Shown: in pieces, positions 26,896-35,667 of the stretch
Position numbering within the stretch: the first letter of the stretch is position 1
Layout: the number at the start of each line of letters is the position of its first letter
Origin: Mesorhizobium sp. M2E.F.Ca.ET.219.01.1.1
GTDB lineage: Bacteria; Pseudomonadota; Alphaproteobacteria; Rhizobiales; Rhizobiaceae
Assembly: GCF_004016445.2 (NCBI RefSeq)
Contig: NZ_SADT02000003.1
Span: 449,231-513,230, forward strand
Length of the DNA stretch: 64,000 bases
Reading direction: 5' to 3'
Made by a program: the position numbers and the translations under genes
Notes under the pieces: model-generated
The model's input: only the letters and a program-made list of their open reading frames with translations
Told to the model about the DNA's origin: nothing
Databases searched by the model: none

Positions 26896-26942
26896 GGTAG
26901 ATATATTCCCTTATTGTCAAACCGAATATAATCGAGGCGCCA

Positions 26943-27917
26943 ATGACTGGGGCGTTACCTATGGCTGCGTCCCTGTATGAGCGTGTCCGGCGGGTGATCC
27001 CACCCGTTGAATGGCTCGCGTTCGCCGGCGATATTGAAGCCATCTTAGCGCTGAAGCGTGAGCGCAATGCGGTGGTGCTGGCGCACAATTACCAGACGCC
27101 CGAAATTTTTCATTGCGTGGCAGACATCGTCGGCGACAGCCTGGCGTTGGCCCACAAGGCGGTGACGGTCGACGCCGACATCATCGTGGTTGCCGGCGTT
27201 CATTTCATGGCCGAGACGGCAAAACTGCTCAATCCGAACAAGACCGTGCTCATCCCGGATCTCCGCGCCGGCTGCTCGCTGGCCGAATCGATCACGGCAA
27301 ACGACGTGCGGCTAATGCGGCTGCGGTATCCGGGGGTCCCCGTTGTTACTTACGTCAACACTTCCGCCGCCGTAAAAGCGGAGTCCGACATCTGCTGCAC
27401 GTCCGGCAACGCCAAGGCGGTGGTGGAATCGCTTGGCGTGGCGCGTGTGCTGATGCTCCCGGACGAATATCTGGCGAGGAACGTGGCAGCCGATACAGAC
27501 GTCGAGATCATCGCCTGGAAAGGCCATTGCGAGGTGCATGAGCGCTTCACCGCAGCAGACATCCGGGAACTGCGCGATGCCCATCCAGGCGTCATCGTGC
27601 TGGCCCATCCAGAATGCCCACCAGACGTTGTCGCGGAGGCGGAGTTCTCCGGCTCGACCGCGGCGATGTCGGATTATGTCGAGCGTGAGAAACCGACGCG
27701 TGTCGTCCTTCTGACCGAATGTTCGATGAGCGACAACGTCGCGGTCGCGCATCCCGACGTCGAGTTCGTTCGCCCATGCAATCTGTGCCCGCACATGAAG
27801 CGCATCAACCTGGCCAACATTCGCGCCGCACTCGAGCAGAACCGGCATGAGGTCCGGATTGATCCCGAAATTGCCGGCCCCGCCCGCCGCGCGGTCGAGC
27901 GCATGCTTTCCCTATGA
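26943..27917 (+). CDS. nadA: Quinolinate synthase A
   Basis: A 324-residue enzyme condensing iminoaspartate with dihydroxyacetone phosphate to quinolinate using a [4Fe-4S] cluster. Cluster cysteines are visible at C111 (DLRAGCSLA), in CCTSGNAKAVVESL, and in NLCPHMKRINL. Substrate motifs include LAHNYQTPEIFHCAD-like (LAHNYQTPEIFHCVADIVGD) and VYVNTSA-like (TYVNTSAAVKAESD) segments. The length is normal. It begins the nadABC run under the likely NrtR operator, with a second in-frame ATG at residue 7. The stop overlaps nadB as ATGA. Confidence 0.97.
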   Translation: MTGALPMAASLYERVRRVIPPVEWLAFAGDIEAILALKRERNAVVLAHNYQTPEIFHCVADIVGDSLALAHKAVTVDADIIVVAGVHFMAETAKLLNPNKTVLIPDLRAGCSLAESITANDVRLMRLRYPGVPVVTYVNTSAAVKAESDICCTSGNAKAVVESLGVARVLMLPDEYLARNVAADTDVEIIAWKGHCEVHERFTAADIRELRDAHPGVIVLAHPECPPDVVAEAEFSGSTAAMSDYVEREKPTRVVLLTECSMSDNVAVAHPDVEFVRPCNLCPHMKRINLANIRAALEQNRHEVRIDPEIAGPARRAVERMLSL

Positions 27918-29455
27918 GTCTGGAGGTTCGCGACATCGCCGGGGCGCCGGTCGTCATCGGCGGCGGCATTGCCGGCCTGATGACGGCGCTTCATCTGGCG
28001 CCGGAACCGGTCGTGCTTTTGACCAACGCGCCGCTTGGAACCGGAGCCTGCAGTGAACTTGCCCAGGGCGGTCTTGCGGCAAGTCTCGGGGGCGACGACG
28101 GCCCAGATTTTCACCTTTGCGACACGATAGCTGCCGGCGACGGACTCTGCGATGAGGCCACGGTGCGGCGAGTGGTACGAGCTGCACCCGAAGCGATTAG
28201 GACGATCCAAAGGTTCGGCGTCGACTTCGACCAGCACCCTGACCGCGCGTTGCGACTTGGGCTCGAGGCGGCACACTCGCGACGGCGAATTGTGCATGCA
28301 GCCGGCGACGCCACCGGTCGCGAGTTGGTGCGCGCGCTCGTCGCCGCGGTTCGGCGTACAGCCTCGATCACCATTATCGAAAATGTGGAGGTCCGCCGGC
28401 TGGTCGTGCAGGACGGGTCGGTCATCGCCGTGGTCGCAGCAGGACGAGCCGGCGCGCTCGCTCTGCCCACGCGTCGCGCGGTGCTGGCGACCGGCGGCGT
28501 CGGCGGGCTGTTTTGCGACACGACAAACCCCGCTGGCTCATGGGGTCACGGGCTGGCGCTCGCCGCATGGGCGGGGGCGGAACTCGCCGACTTGGAATTC
28601 ATACAGTTCCATCCAACTGCGCTCGACGGTCCGCGCCGGCCGATGCCGCTGGTGAGCGAAGCCGTGCGTGGCGAAGGCGCGGTGCTCATCGATGAGCGAG
28701 GAGAGCGCTTCCTCGCCGACACACCTGGCGGTGAACTTGCGCCTCGCGACGTCGTAGCGCGCGCCATTTGGCACCAGCTTGCCGTTGGACGCCGCGTATT
28801 CCTGGACGCACGGCAAAGTCTCGGCCCGAGATTTGGCAAGCGTTTTCCAGGCATCGCCGAATTGTGCCGGAGCGCAGGAATCGACCCCGCGACCGACCTG
28901 ATCCCGGTGCGCCCGGCGGCACATTATCACATGGGCGGCGTCGCCGTAGACAGCGCCGGCCGCAGCTCCATCGAGGGATTGTGGGCCTGCGGTGAGGTGG
29001 CCTGTACCGGCCTGCACGGCGCCAACCGCCTGGCCAGCAACTCGCTCACCGAAGCGGCGGTCACCGCGAGCTGGGTTGCCGAAAGCGTTGCCGGCACGTC
29101 GTATACCCGGCGACCGCGCAGATGCTCCACATTCGTCCCTCCACGACCAGACGCTTCCGTGGTCCGCCCGATTGTCTCCGCCGCCCTGGGTATCATCCGC
29201 GACGGCGAGGCAATGCGCGAAGCGGTGGCGACCCTGCTGCCGATCGCAGCCAATAGTGTCGCTGCCTCTGGTCCGGCTTTGGTCTCACTGATGATCGCCG
29301 CGGCGGCCCTGAGGCGGGAAGAGAGTCGAGGCGCGCACTGTCGGTCCGATTTCCCGCTCCACGATGCCAACGTGCGCCCATCACGGCTGACACTGCACAG
29401 CGCAATGCGGGCCGCGGCCGCACTCGATTGCCGGGCTACCATACGGAGCACTTGA
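27914..29455 (+). CDS. nadB: L-aspartate oxidase
   Basis: A 513-residue FAD enzyme oxidising L-aspartate to iminoaspartate, the substrate of NadA. It has an N-terminal dinucleotide motif (VVIGGGIAGLMTALHLA), ELAQGGLAASLGGDDGPDFH, HAAGDATGRELVRAL, LATGGVGGLFCDTTNP, EFIQFHPTALDG and HYHMGGVAVDSAGRSSIEGLWACGEVACTGLHGANRLASNSLTEA. All are family hallmarks. It overlaps nadA by 4 bases; nadC starts 1 base after its stop. Confidence 0.97.
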   Translation: MSLEVRDIAGAPVVIGGGIAGLMTALHLAPEPVVLLTNAPLGTGACSELAQGGLAASLGGDDGPDFHLCDTIAAGDGLCDEATVRRVVRAAPEAIRTIQRFGVDFDQHPDRALRLGLEAAHSRRRIVHAAGDATGRELVRALVAAVRRTASITIIENVEVRRLVVQDGSVIAVVAAGRAGALALPTRRAVLATGGVGGLFCDTTNPAGSWGHGLALAAWAGAELADLEFIQFHPTALDGPRRPMPLVSEAVRGEGAVLIDERGERFLADTPGGELAPRDVVARAIWHQLAVGRRVFLDARQSLGPRFGKRFPGIAELCRSAGIDPATDLIPVRPAAHYHMGGVAVDSAGRSSIEGLWACGEVACTGLHGANRLASNSLTEAAVTASWVAESVAGTSYTRRPRRCSTFVPPRPDASVVRPIVSAALGIIRDGEAMREAVATLLPIAANSVAASGPALVSLMIAAAALRREESRGAHCRSDFPLHDANVRPSRLTLHSAMRAAAALDCRATIRST

Positions 29456-29456
29456 T

Positions 29457-30338
29457 ATGACTTCATTCTCCCCCCTCCCCGCGACCCTGATCGAACCGAT
29501 TGTGCGCGTTGCGCTCCTCGAAGACCTGGGCAGATCCGGCGACCTGACCACCGATGCGGTTATCCCGTATGATTGCACTGCCACGTTGGTGCTCAAAGCG
29601 AGGCAGGCGGGCGTCGTTGCCGGGCTCGATCTGGTCTCGTATGCCTTCCTTCTCGTGGAACCGGCGATCAACATCCAGATCTGGCGCCCTGATGGCAGCG
29701 AGGTTGGGGCCGGGGAAACCATTGCAAGATTGTCCGGACCCGCACGAGGCCTGCTCACGGCCGAACGCACGGCCCTCAATTTCTTATGCCGGCTGAGCGG
29801 CATTGCCACTGCCACAGCGGCCATGGTTGAGGCCGTGCGCGGTCACAAGGCGAGGATTGTATCGACGCGAAAGACGACGCCCGGGCTGCGGGCATTGGAG
29901 AAATACGCCGTGCGCGTCGGCGGCGGTGCCAATCACCGGTTCGGCCTCGATGACGGCGTGCTCATAAAGGACAACCACATCGCGATCGCCGGCGATATCC
30001 GCACAGCAATAGAGCGGGCGCGCGCCGCAGCAGGGCATATGGTGAAGGTCGAGGTCGAGGTCGACACGCTGAAGCAGCTCGATGCAGCGCTCGCGATTGG
30101 TGTTGACGCGGTGCTGCTCGACAATATGTCGGTCGAGGATCTTGCCCGCGCGGTTTCTATAGTGGATGGCCGTACGATCACCGAGGCGTCCGGTCGGGTG
30201 ATGCCGAAAACGGCGGCGGCGATTGCGGCGACCGGTGTCGATCTCATCTCCATGGGTTGGCTGACGCACAGCGCCCCGATCCTCGACATCGGCCTGGACA
30301 TGCCGGACCACCAGAACATCTGCAAGCACTTGAACTGA
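29457..30338 (+). CDS. nadC: Nicotinate-nucleotide pyrophosphorylase (carboxylating)
   Basis: A 293-residue quinolinate phosphoribosyltransferase, forming nicotinate mononucleotide from quinolinate and PRPP. It has EDLGRSGDLTTDAVIP, ERTALNFLCRLSGIATAT, RIVSTRKTTPGLRALEKYAVRVGGGANHRFGLDDGVLIKDNHIAIAG and VEVEVDTLKQLDAAL, ending with the DLISMGWLTHSAP strand. It completes the de novo NAD branch. A 132-base gap separates it from bioB, so the bio genes may have their own promoter or be read from the same transcript. Confidence 0.97.
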   Translation: MTSFSPLPATLIEPIVRVALLEDLGRSGDLTTDAVIPYDCTATLVLKARQAGVVAGLDLVSYAFLLVEPAINIQIWRPDGSEVGAGETIARLSGPARGLLTAERTALNFLCRLSGIATATAAMVEAVRGHKARIVSTRKTTPGLRALEKYAVRVGGGANHRFGLDDGVLIKDNHIAIAGDIRTAIERARAAAGHMVKVEVEVDTLKQLDAALAIGVDAVLLDNMSVEDLARAVSIVDGRTITEASGRVMPKTAAAIAATGVDLISMGWLTHSAPILDIGLDMPDHQNICKHLN

Positions 30339-30470
30339 GGATTACGGCGTGAGGAGCAACATCAGCTCGGCAGGCGTAGGAGGTGCTGGAAAGACGTGCC
30401 GCAGCTCGCCTTTAGCGAGTGCGCCCCAAAGCCAAGAAGGCGTACCGGACTAGCAAACAAAGGTTTGACG

Positions 30471-31481
30471 ATGACGATTGGAATGAACTCGGAGTTCGAC
30501 GTGAACCAGACCATGCAATCGGTCGATGGAACGCCTCCGCGATGGAACCGCAAAGAGGCCGAGGCCATCTACGGCATGCCATTCAACGATCTGCTGTTCC
30601 TAGCTCAGACGATCCACCGCCAGAACTTCGATCGAAACCGAGTGCAGCTGTCGCGGCTCCTTAGCATCAAGACCGGCGGGTGCCCCGAAGATTGCGGCTA
30701 TTGCAGCCAGTCTGCGCATTACGAAACCGGTGTGAAGGCGTCGAAGCTGGTGGACGTCAAGCATGTCATCGACGAAGCGGCCATGGCGCGTGATGGCGGC
30801 GCAACGCGCTATTGCATGGGCGCGGCGTGGCGAAGTCCCAAGGAGCGCGACATGGAGGTTGTGGTCGCCATGATTGAGGGCGTCAAGGCCCTCGGCATGG
30901 AGACCTGCATGACGCTCGGCATGCTCGATCTTGAGCAAGCTGCTCGCCTGAAGCAGGCCGGTCTCGACTACTATAACCACAACATCGATACCTCTGAGCG
31001 CTACTATGGCGAGGTTATTTCAACCAGGACTTTTGCCGACCGGCTGGAAACGCTTGGGCACGTGCGCGCGGTTGGGATGAAAGTCTGCTGCGGCGGCATT
31101 GTCGGGATGGGAGAAGAAAAGACCGATCGCATCGACATGCTGGTCACGCTCGCGAACCTGCCCGAGCCGCCGGAAAGCGTGCCGATCAACATGCTTATTC
31201 CCATCGAAGGCACGCCGCTTGCCGCGGCCGACGCCATCGATCCGATCGATTTCGTCCGCATCGTTGCGCTCGCGCGGGTGATGATGCCGAAATCCTATGT
31301 AAGGCTGTCCGCCGGCAGGACGGCGATGAGCGACGAAACGCAGGCGCTGTGCTTCTTTGCCGGGGCCAATTCGATCTTTGTCGGCGACACGCTGCTGACG
31401 GCGGGAAATCCCGGCGAGGACAAGGATACCCTTCTGTTCCGGCGCCTCGGCATTGAGCCTATGGAACTCGCCACGCAATGA
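30471..31481 (+). CDS. bioB: Biotin synthase
   Basis: A 336-residue radical-SAM enzyme inserting sulfur into dethiobiotin. The radical-SAM cluster is C71-x3-C75-x2-C78 (GGCPEDCGYCSQS); the auxiliary cluster ligands are in CMGAAWRSP, CMTLGML, KVCCGGIVGMGE and SAGR. I start at the ATG at 30471, with AAAGG about eight bases before it. A frame open from 30396 adds 25 residues unlike BioB. It overlaps bioF as ATGA. Confidence 0.97.
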   Translation: MTIGMNSEFDVNQTMQSVDGTPPRWNRKEAEAIYGMPFNDLLFLAQTIHRQNFDRNRVQLSRLLSIKTGGCPEDCGYCSQSAHYETGVKASKLVDVKHVIDEAAMARDGGATRYCMGAAWRSPKERDMEVVVAMIEGVKALGMETCMTLGMLDLEQAARLKQAGLDYYNHNIDTSERYYGEVISTRTFADRLETLGHVRAVGMKVCCGGIVGMGEEKTDRIDMLVTLANLPEPPESVPINMLIPIEGTPLAAADAIDPIDFVRIVALARVMMPKSYVRLSAGRTAMSDETQALCFFAGANSIFVGDTLLTAGNPGEDKDTLLFRRLGIEPMELATQ

Positions 31482-32617
31482 AGGAGGCAATTCTTGCCCG
31501 CTATGACGCAACCTTGCGGGGACTGGGGCGCAAGGACCGGTTGCGGACGCTCGCACCGCGCGCCGGGCTCGACTTCTCGTCGAACGACTATATCGGACTT
31601 GCCGCCTCCAAAAGACTGGGCGATGCGGTTTCGACGGCGATTGCGCGGGGCACGCCAGTGGGCGCCACCGGATCGCGGCTGTTGCGCGGCAATGCACCGG
31701 AACATGAGCAACTGGAGGCGGACGCAGCGGCATTTTTCGGAGCCGAGCGTGCACTGTTCTTCGGCAGCGGCTATATCGCCAACTTCGCTCTGCTGACGGC
31801 CCTGCCGCAGAAAGGCGACCTGCTGGTCCTCGACGAGCTCGCTCATGCCAGCATGCATGAGGGTGCCCAGGCCGGGCGCGCTGAGTTCAAGCTGGCCGCG
31901 CACAACGACGTCGACGCTGTCGAGGACGCAATCACCCGCTGGCGCGCCGAAGGCGGCATGGGGCGGGTGTGGATCGCCTTCGAAAGCCTTTACAGCATGG
32001 ATGGCGACCGTGCGCCGATGGAGAGCCTGGTCGCGCTGGCTGATCGGTACCAGGCATTCATCGTCGTCGATGAAGCGCATGCCACCGGCGTCTGGGGACC
32101 GGACGGCCGGGGACTGGCCGCCGCGTATGAAGGCCGCGACAACATCGTCACGCTCCACACATGCGGCAAGGCGCTTGGCGCATCCGGCGCGCTCGTTACC
32201 GGACCGCGAACACTGTGCGACTATCTTATCAACCGGTGCCGGCCATTCATCTATGCGACCGCACCATCGCCGCTGATGGCAGTCGCGGCACGTGAGGCGC
32301 TGACTATTCTGTCTGACGAGCCTATGCGTCGTGCTCAGTTGCACGAGCGTGTCGCTTTCGCGAGCCGGCAATTGGCCGAACGCTGCGGCGTGATGCCCAG
32401 CGGTTCGCAGATCCAGCCGCTTGTGATCGGCGATAACAGCCGCACCATGGCGGTGGCGGCAGGACTGCAGGCACGCGGCTTCGACATACGCGGCATTCGC
32501 CCGCCGACAGTGCCTGAGGGTACGTCGCGCCTGCGCATTTCGCTGACTCTCAACGTCGACGAAGCCGACATTTCCGCCATGGTCGAGGCTCTCGTCGGAG
32601 TGTTGGCCACAGCATGA
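31478..32617 (+). CDS. bioF: 8-amino-7-oxononanoate synthase
   Basis: A 379-residue PLP enzyme joining L-alanine to pimeloyl thioester. Family motifs are FSSNDYIGLA, GATGSRLLRGNAPEHEQLEADAAAFFGAE, SLYSMDGDRAPMESLVALADRY, VVDEAHATGVWGPDGRG and the PLP-Lys region HTCGKALGASGALV. The start overlaps bioB and its stop overlaps bioD (both ATGA), showing tight translational coupling. Confidence 0.96.
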   Translation: MKEAILARYDATLRGLGRKDRLRTLAPRAGLDFSSNDYIGLAASKRLGDAVSTAIARGTPVGATGSRLLRGNAPEHEQLEADAAAFFGAERALFFGSGYIANFALLTALPQKGDLLVLDELAHASMHEGAQAGRAEFKLAAHNDVDAVEDAITRWRAEGGMGRVWIAFESLYSMDGDRAPMESLVALADRYQAFIVVDEAHATGVWGPDGRGLAAAYEGRDNIVTLHTCGKALGASGALVTGPRTLCDYLINRCRPFIYATAPSPLMAVAAREALTILSDEPMRRAQLHERVAFASRQLAERCGVMPSGSQIQPLVIGDNSRTMAVAAGLQARGFDIRGIRPPTVPEGTSRLRISLTLNVDEADISAMVEALVGVLATA

Positions 32618-33249
32618 CCAAACGCATCGTCGTCACCGGAACAGACACTGGAATTGGCAAGACAGTGTTTTCGGCCGGACTTGCCGGGCTGCTCGACGGC
32701 TTCTACTGGAAGCCGGTGCAATCGGGCCTCAACGAGGAGACCGACAGCGAGGTCGTCGCCCGGCTTTCCGGCTTGCCCGACGGACGCGTGCTGCCCGAAG
32801 TCTATCGACTGACGATGCCGCTGTCGCCGCATCGATCAGCCGAAATCGACGGCGTCGCGATCGAGGCCGACGATCTTTCATTTCCGGTCCTGCCGACACC
32901 GCTCGTCATCGAAGGCGCCGGCGGGCTGATGGTGCCGCTCAATCGACAGACAAGGTTCATTGACATATTCGAACAATGGCGGCTGCCGGTCATACTGTGC
33001 GCCCGCACCGCGCTTGGCACCATCAATCATACGCTGTTGTCGATCGAGGCCCTGAGAGCCCGCTCCATCCCGCTCATCGGCATTGCCTTCATTGGCGAAG
33101 AGGTGGCCGATACACAAAGGACAATCGTGGAATTCGGCGGCGTGCCGCAGCTGGGCAGGCTGCCGCACCTCGGTCCGCTGACGGGTGAAACGTTGAGAGA
33201 TGCAATGATTTCCGGCTTCGACCTGGCCATGATTGCCGGAGGCGACTGA
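32614..33249 (+). CDS. bioD: Dethiobiotin synthetase
   Basis: A 211-residue ATP-dependent carboxylase closing the ureido ring. The P-loop is GTDTGIGKTVFSAGL; KPVQSGL and EGAGGLMVPLN are family motifs. It overlaps bioF by 4 bases and bioA by 1. The length and spacing are normal. Confidence 0.96.
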   Translation: MTKRIVVTGTDTGIGKTVFSAGLAGLLDGFYWKPVQSGLNEETDSEVVARLSGLPDGRVLPEVYRLTMPLSPHRSAEIDGVAIEADDLSFPVLPTPLVIEGAGGLMVPLNRQTRFIDIFEQWRLPVILCARTALGTINHTLLSIEALRARSIPLIGIAFIGEEVADTQRTIVEFGGVPQLGRLPHLGPLTGETLRDAMISGFDLAMIAGGD

Positions 33250-34514
33250 TGGCGGAGTCTCGAGTCTGGCATCCGTTCACGCAGCACGCGCTAGAGCCCT
33301 CGGTCCCTGAAATCGTGCTGACTGAAGGCGCCTATCTCCACAAGGCCGACGGCTTCCGCATCCTCGATGCGATTTCTTCCTGGTGGGTCGTCACCCATGG
33401 CCATCGCCACCCCCGCATCATGAAGGCCATCGAGACGACCGCGTCGAGCCTCGACCAGATCATCTTCGCGGGCTTCACCCACGAGCCGGCCGAACGGCTG
33501 GCCGAGGCGCTTATCGGCATCGCACCCGCCGGCCTCGACCGGGTGTTCTATTCCGACAGTGGCTCCACCTCAGTCGAAGTCGCGCTGAAGATGGCGCTCG
33601 GCTATTTCCGCAACATCGGCGCGCCGCGTTCGCGCATCGCCGTCATGGAGCACAGCTATCATGGCGACACGATCGGGGCGATGAGCGTCGGCGCCCGCGG
33701 CGTCTTCAACGCCGCCTATGATCCTTTGCTGTTCGAGGTCGACGCCATCCCCTTCCCGGCCGCCGGGCGCGAGCAGGAAACGCTGGATCGGTTCGAGGCC
33801 GTTAGCCGCGACCGGCGCGCAGCCGCGCTGATCGTCGAGCCGCTGGTGCTTGGCGCCGGCGGCATGCTGATGTATCCGGCCTGGGTTCTTGCCGAATTGA
33901 AGAGGATCGCCGAAGCCTCCGGCACGCTGCTGATCGCCGATGAAGTGATGACCGGCTGGGGGCGCACCGGAACCATGTTTGCCTGCGAACAGGCGTCCGT
34001 CTCGCCCGACATCTTGTGCACCTCGAAAGGTCTGACCGGTGGTACCATCCCGCTGGCCGCCACGATCGCCACCGATGCCATCTTCCACGCTCACTTTTCG
34101 GAGGATCGCAAGAAGACGTTTTTCCATTCGAGCTCCTACACCGCCAATCCGATCGCCTGCGCGGCAGCACTTGCCAATGTCGAGATCTGGCGTGACGAGC
34201 CGGTGGCCGAGCGGATCGCGGTCTTGAGCGCGAGGCAGGCCGCCGGGCTGCAACGCTTCCGGGTCAATCCATATTTCACCGACTGCCGGACAACCGGCAC
34301 CATCGCGGCACTCGACCTACGCACCGGCTCAGCCGGTTATCTGGCCGAGATCGGGCCAAAACTGCGCGCTTTTTTCCTTGAGCGGGGGCTACTTGTGCGC
34401 CCGCTCGGCAATGTCCTCTATCTTCTACCGCCCTATTGCATCACCAGCGACGAATTGGGCGGGCTCTATGACGCGATAGAGGAGGCCGGCGAACGCTTCG
34501 GCTCGCGGCCATGA
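33249..34514 (+). CDS. bioA: Adenosylmethionine-8-amino-7-oxononanoate aminotransferase
   Basis: A 421-residue class III aminotransferase making 7,8-diaminopelargonate from KAPA using SAM as amino donor. Marks are VWHPFTQHA, SSWWVVTHGHRHP, YSDSGSTSVEVALKMA, HSYHGDTIGAMSVG, LIADEVMTGWGRTG and the PLP lysine in CTSKGLTGG. It overlaps bioD by 1 and bioZ by 4 bases. All catalytic motifs are intact. Confidence 0.96.
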   Translation: MAESRVWHPFTQHALEPSVPEIVLTEGAYLHKADGFRILDAISSWWVVTHGHRHPRIMKAIETTASSLDQIIFAGFTHEPAERLAEALIGIAPAGLDRVFYSDSGSTSVEVALKMALGYFRNIGAPRSRIAVMEHSYHGDTIGAMSVGARGVFNAAYDPLLFEVDAIPFPAAGREQETLDRFEAVSRDRRAAALIVEPLVLGAGGMLMYPAWVLAELKRIAEASGTLLIADEVMTGWGRTGTMFACEQASVSPDILCTSKGLTGGTIPLAATIATDAIFHAHFSEDRKKTFFHSSSYTANPIACAAALANVEIWRDEPVAERIAVLSARQAAGLQRFRVNPYFTDCRTTGTIAALDLRTGSAGYLAEIGPKLRAFFLERGLLVRPLGNVLYLLPPYCITSDELGGLYDAIEEAGERFGSRP

Positions 34515-35494
34515 ACCTATCGTCGCGCGTTCTCGGCTTCGGCCATCATGCGCCGGCGCGCAAGGTCGAGAACCCGGAAATCGAAGACCGGCTCGGGCTT
34601 GAGCCCGGCTGGATCGAGCGGCGCACCGGAATTCGCTCGCGCTTCTGGGCAACAGACGAAGACACGCTGTCGGGCCTTGCCGCCTCTGCCGGCGACATGG
34701 CGCTGACCAATGCCGGTATCGACCGCGGCGACGTCGGTCTACTCTTGCTCGCCACGTCGACGCCCGATCACCTTCTGCCGCCAAGCGCGCCGCTGGTCGC
34801 ACATCGGCTGGGGCTAGGCCGCGCCGGAGCGATCGACCTGACCGGCGCCTGCGCCGGCTTCATCTATGCGCTGATGTTCGCCGACGGGTTCACCCGCCTG
34901 CACGGCAAAGCGAGCCTTGTCATCGCCGCCAACATCCTCAGCCACCGCATCAATTTGGCCGAGCGCGCCAGCGCCGTGCTGTTTGCCGATGCCGCCGGCG
35001 CCATGGTGATCAGTCCTTGCGATGACCCGGATCGAGGCATTCTCGGCGCTTCGGTGGATTCCGACGGCTCGCGCTACGGGCTAATCCAGATTCCCGCCGG
35101 GGGAAGCAACACTCCGTTCCATGCCGACCTCGACCTCGCGCAGACACGGATGACGATCACTGACGGCCGTGAAGTATTCAGCAAGGCCGTGGAGATGATG
35201 ACCGCCTGCTCGAGAGATGCGCTCACTGCTGCCCGACTGAGGCCGCAAGACCTCGATCGTTTCGTGCCGCATCAGGCCAATGCGCGCATTTTCGACGCGG
35301 TCGGCAGGAACCTCGGCATCGCTGATCACTCGATCGTCAAGACGATCGCCGAATATGGCAACTCTTCCGCCGCGACGATCCCGCTCTCATTGTCGCTGGC
35401 CCATCGGGCGCAGCCGTTTCGGCCTGGCGAGAAAGTCCTCTTGGCGGCAGCGGGTGCGGGTCTCAGCGGCGGCGCGCTTGTGGTGGGAATTTAG
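34511..35494 (+). CDS. bioZ: KAS III-like BioZ for pimeloyl precursor synthesis
   Basis: A 327-residue ketoacyl synthase III homologue. It has GIRSRFWA, DLTGACAGFIYALMFADGF with the catalytic Cys, VPHQANARIFDAV with the catalytic His, and EYGNSSAATIPLSLS with the catalytic Asn. BioZ was described in the Mesorhizobium R7A symbiosis-island bio operon as supplying the pimeloyl moiety of biotin. The gene order bioBFDAZ here is the same. It ends the operon; a 173-base gap follows before the next gene. Confidence 0.95.
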   Translation: MNLSSRVLGFGHHAPARKVENPEIEDRLGLEPGWIERRTGIRSRFWATDEDTLSGLAASAGDMALTNAGIDRGDVGLLLLATSTPDHLLPPSAPLVAHRLGLGRAGAIDLTGACAGFIYALMFADGFTRLHGKASLVIAANILSHRINLAERASAVLFADAAGAMVISPCDDPDRGILGASVDSDGSRYGLIQIPAGGSNTPFHADLDLAQTRMTITDGREVFSKAVEMMTACSRDALTAARLRPQDLDRFVPHQANARIFDAVGRNLGIADHSIVKTIAEYGNSSAATIPLSLSLAHRAQPFRPGEKVLLAAAGAGLSGGALVVGI

Positions 35495-35667
35495 CAAAGC
35501 AATGCTTGCGCACAGGACTGCTCATGAATGAGACTATGAGAATGGCTCAATACGTAAATAGTCGCCGGCAAGCTCCATAGAGCTGGGTTCCGTGCGGTGC
35601 TCCGCGATGTCTAAGTATCGACCCGCTTGCTCAAATCGCAGCGCTCATCGAAGGCCAGCAATACCTC

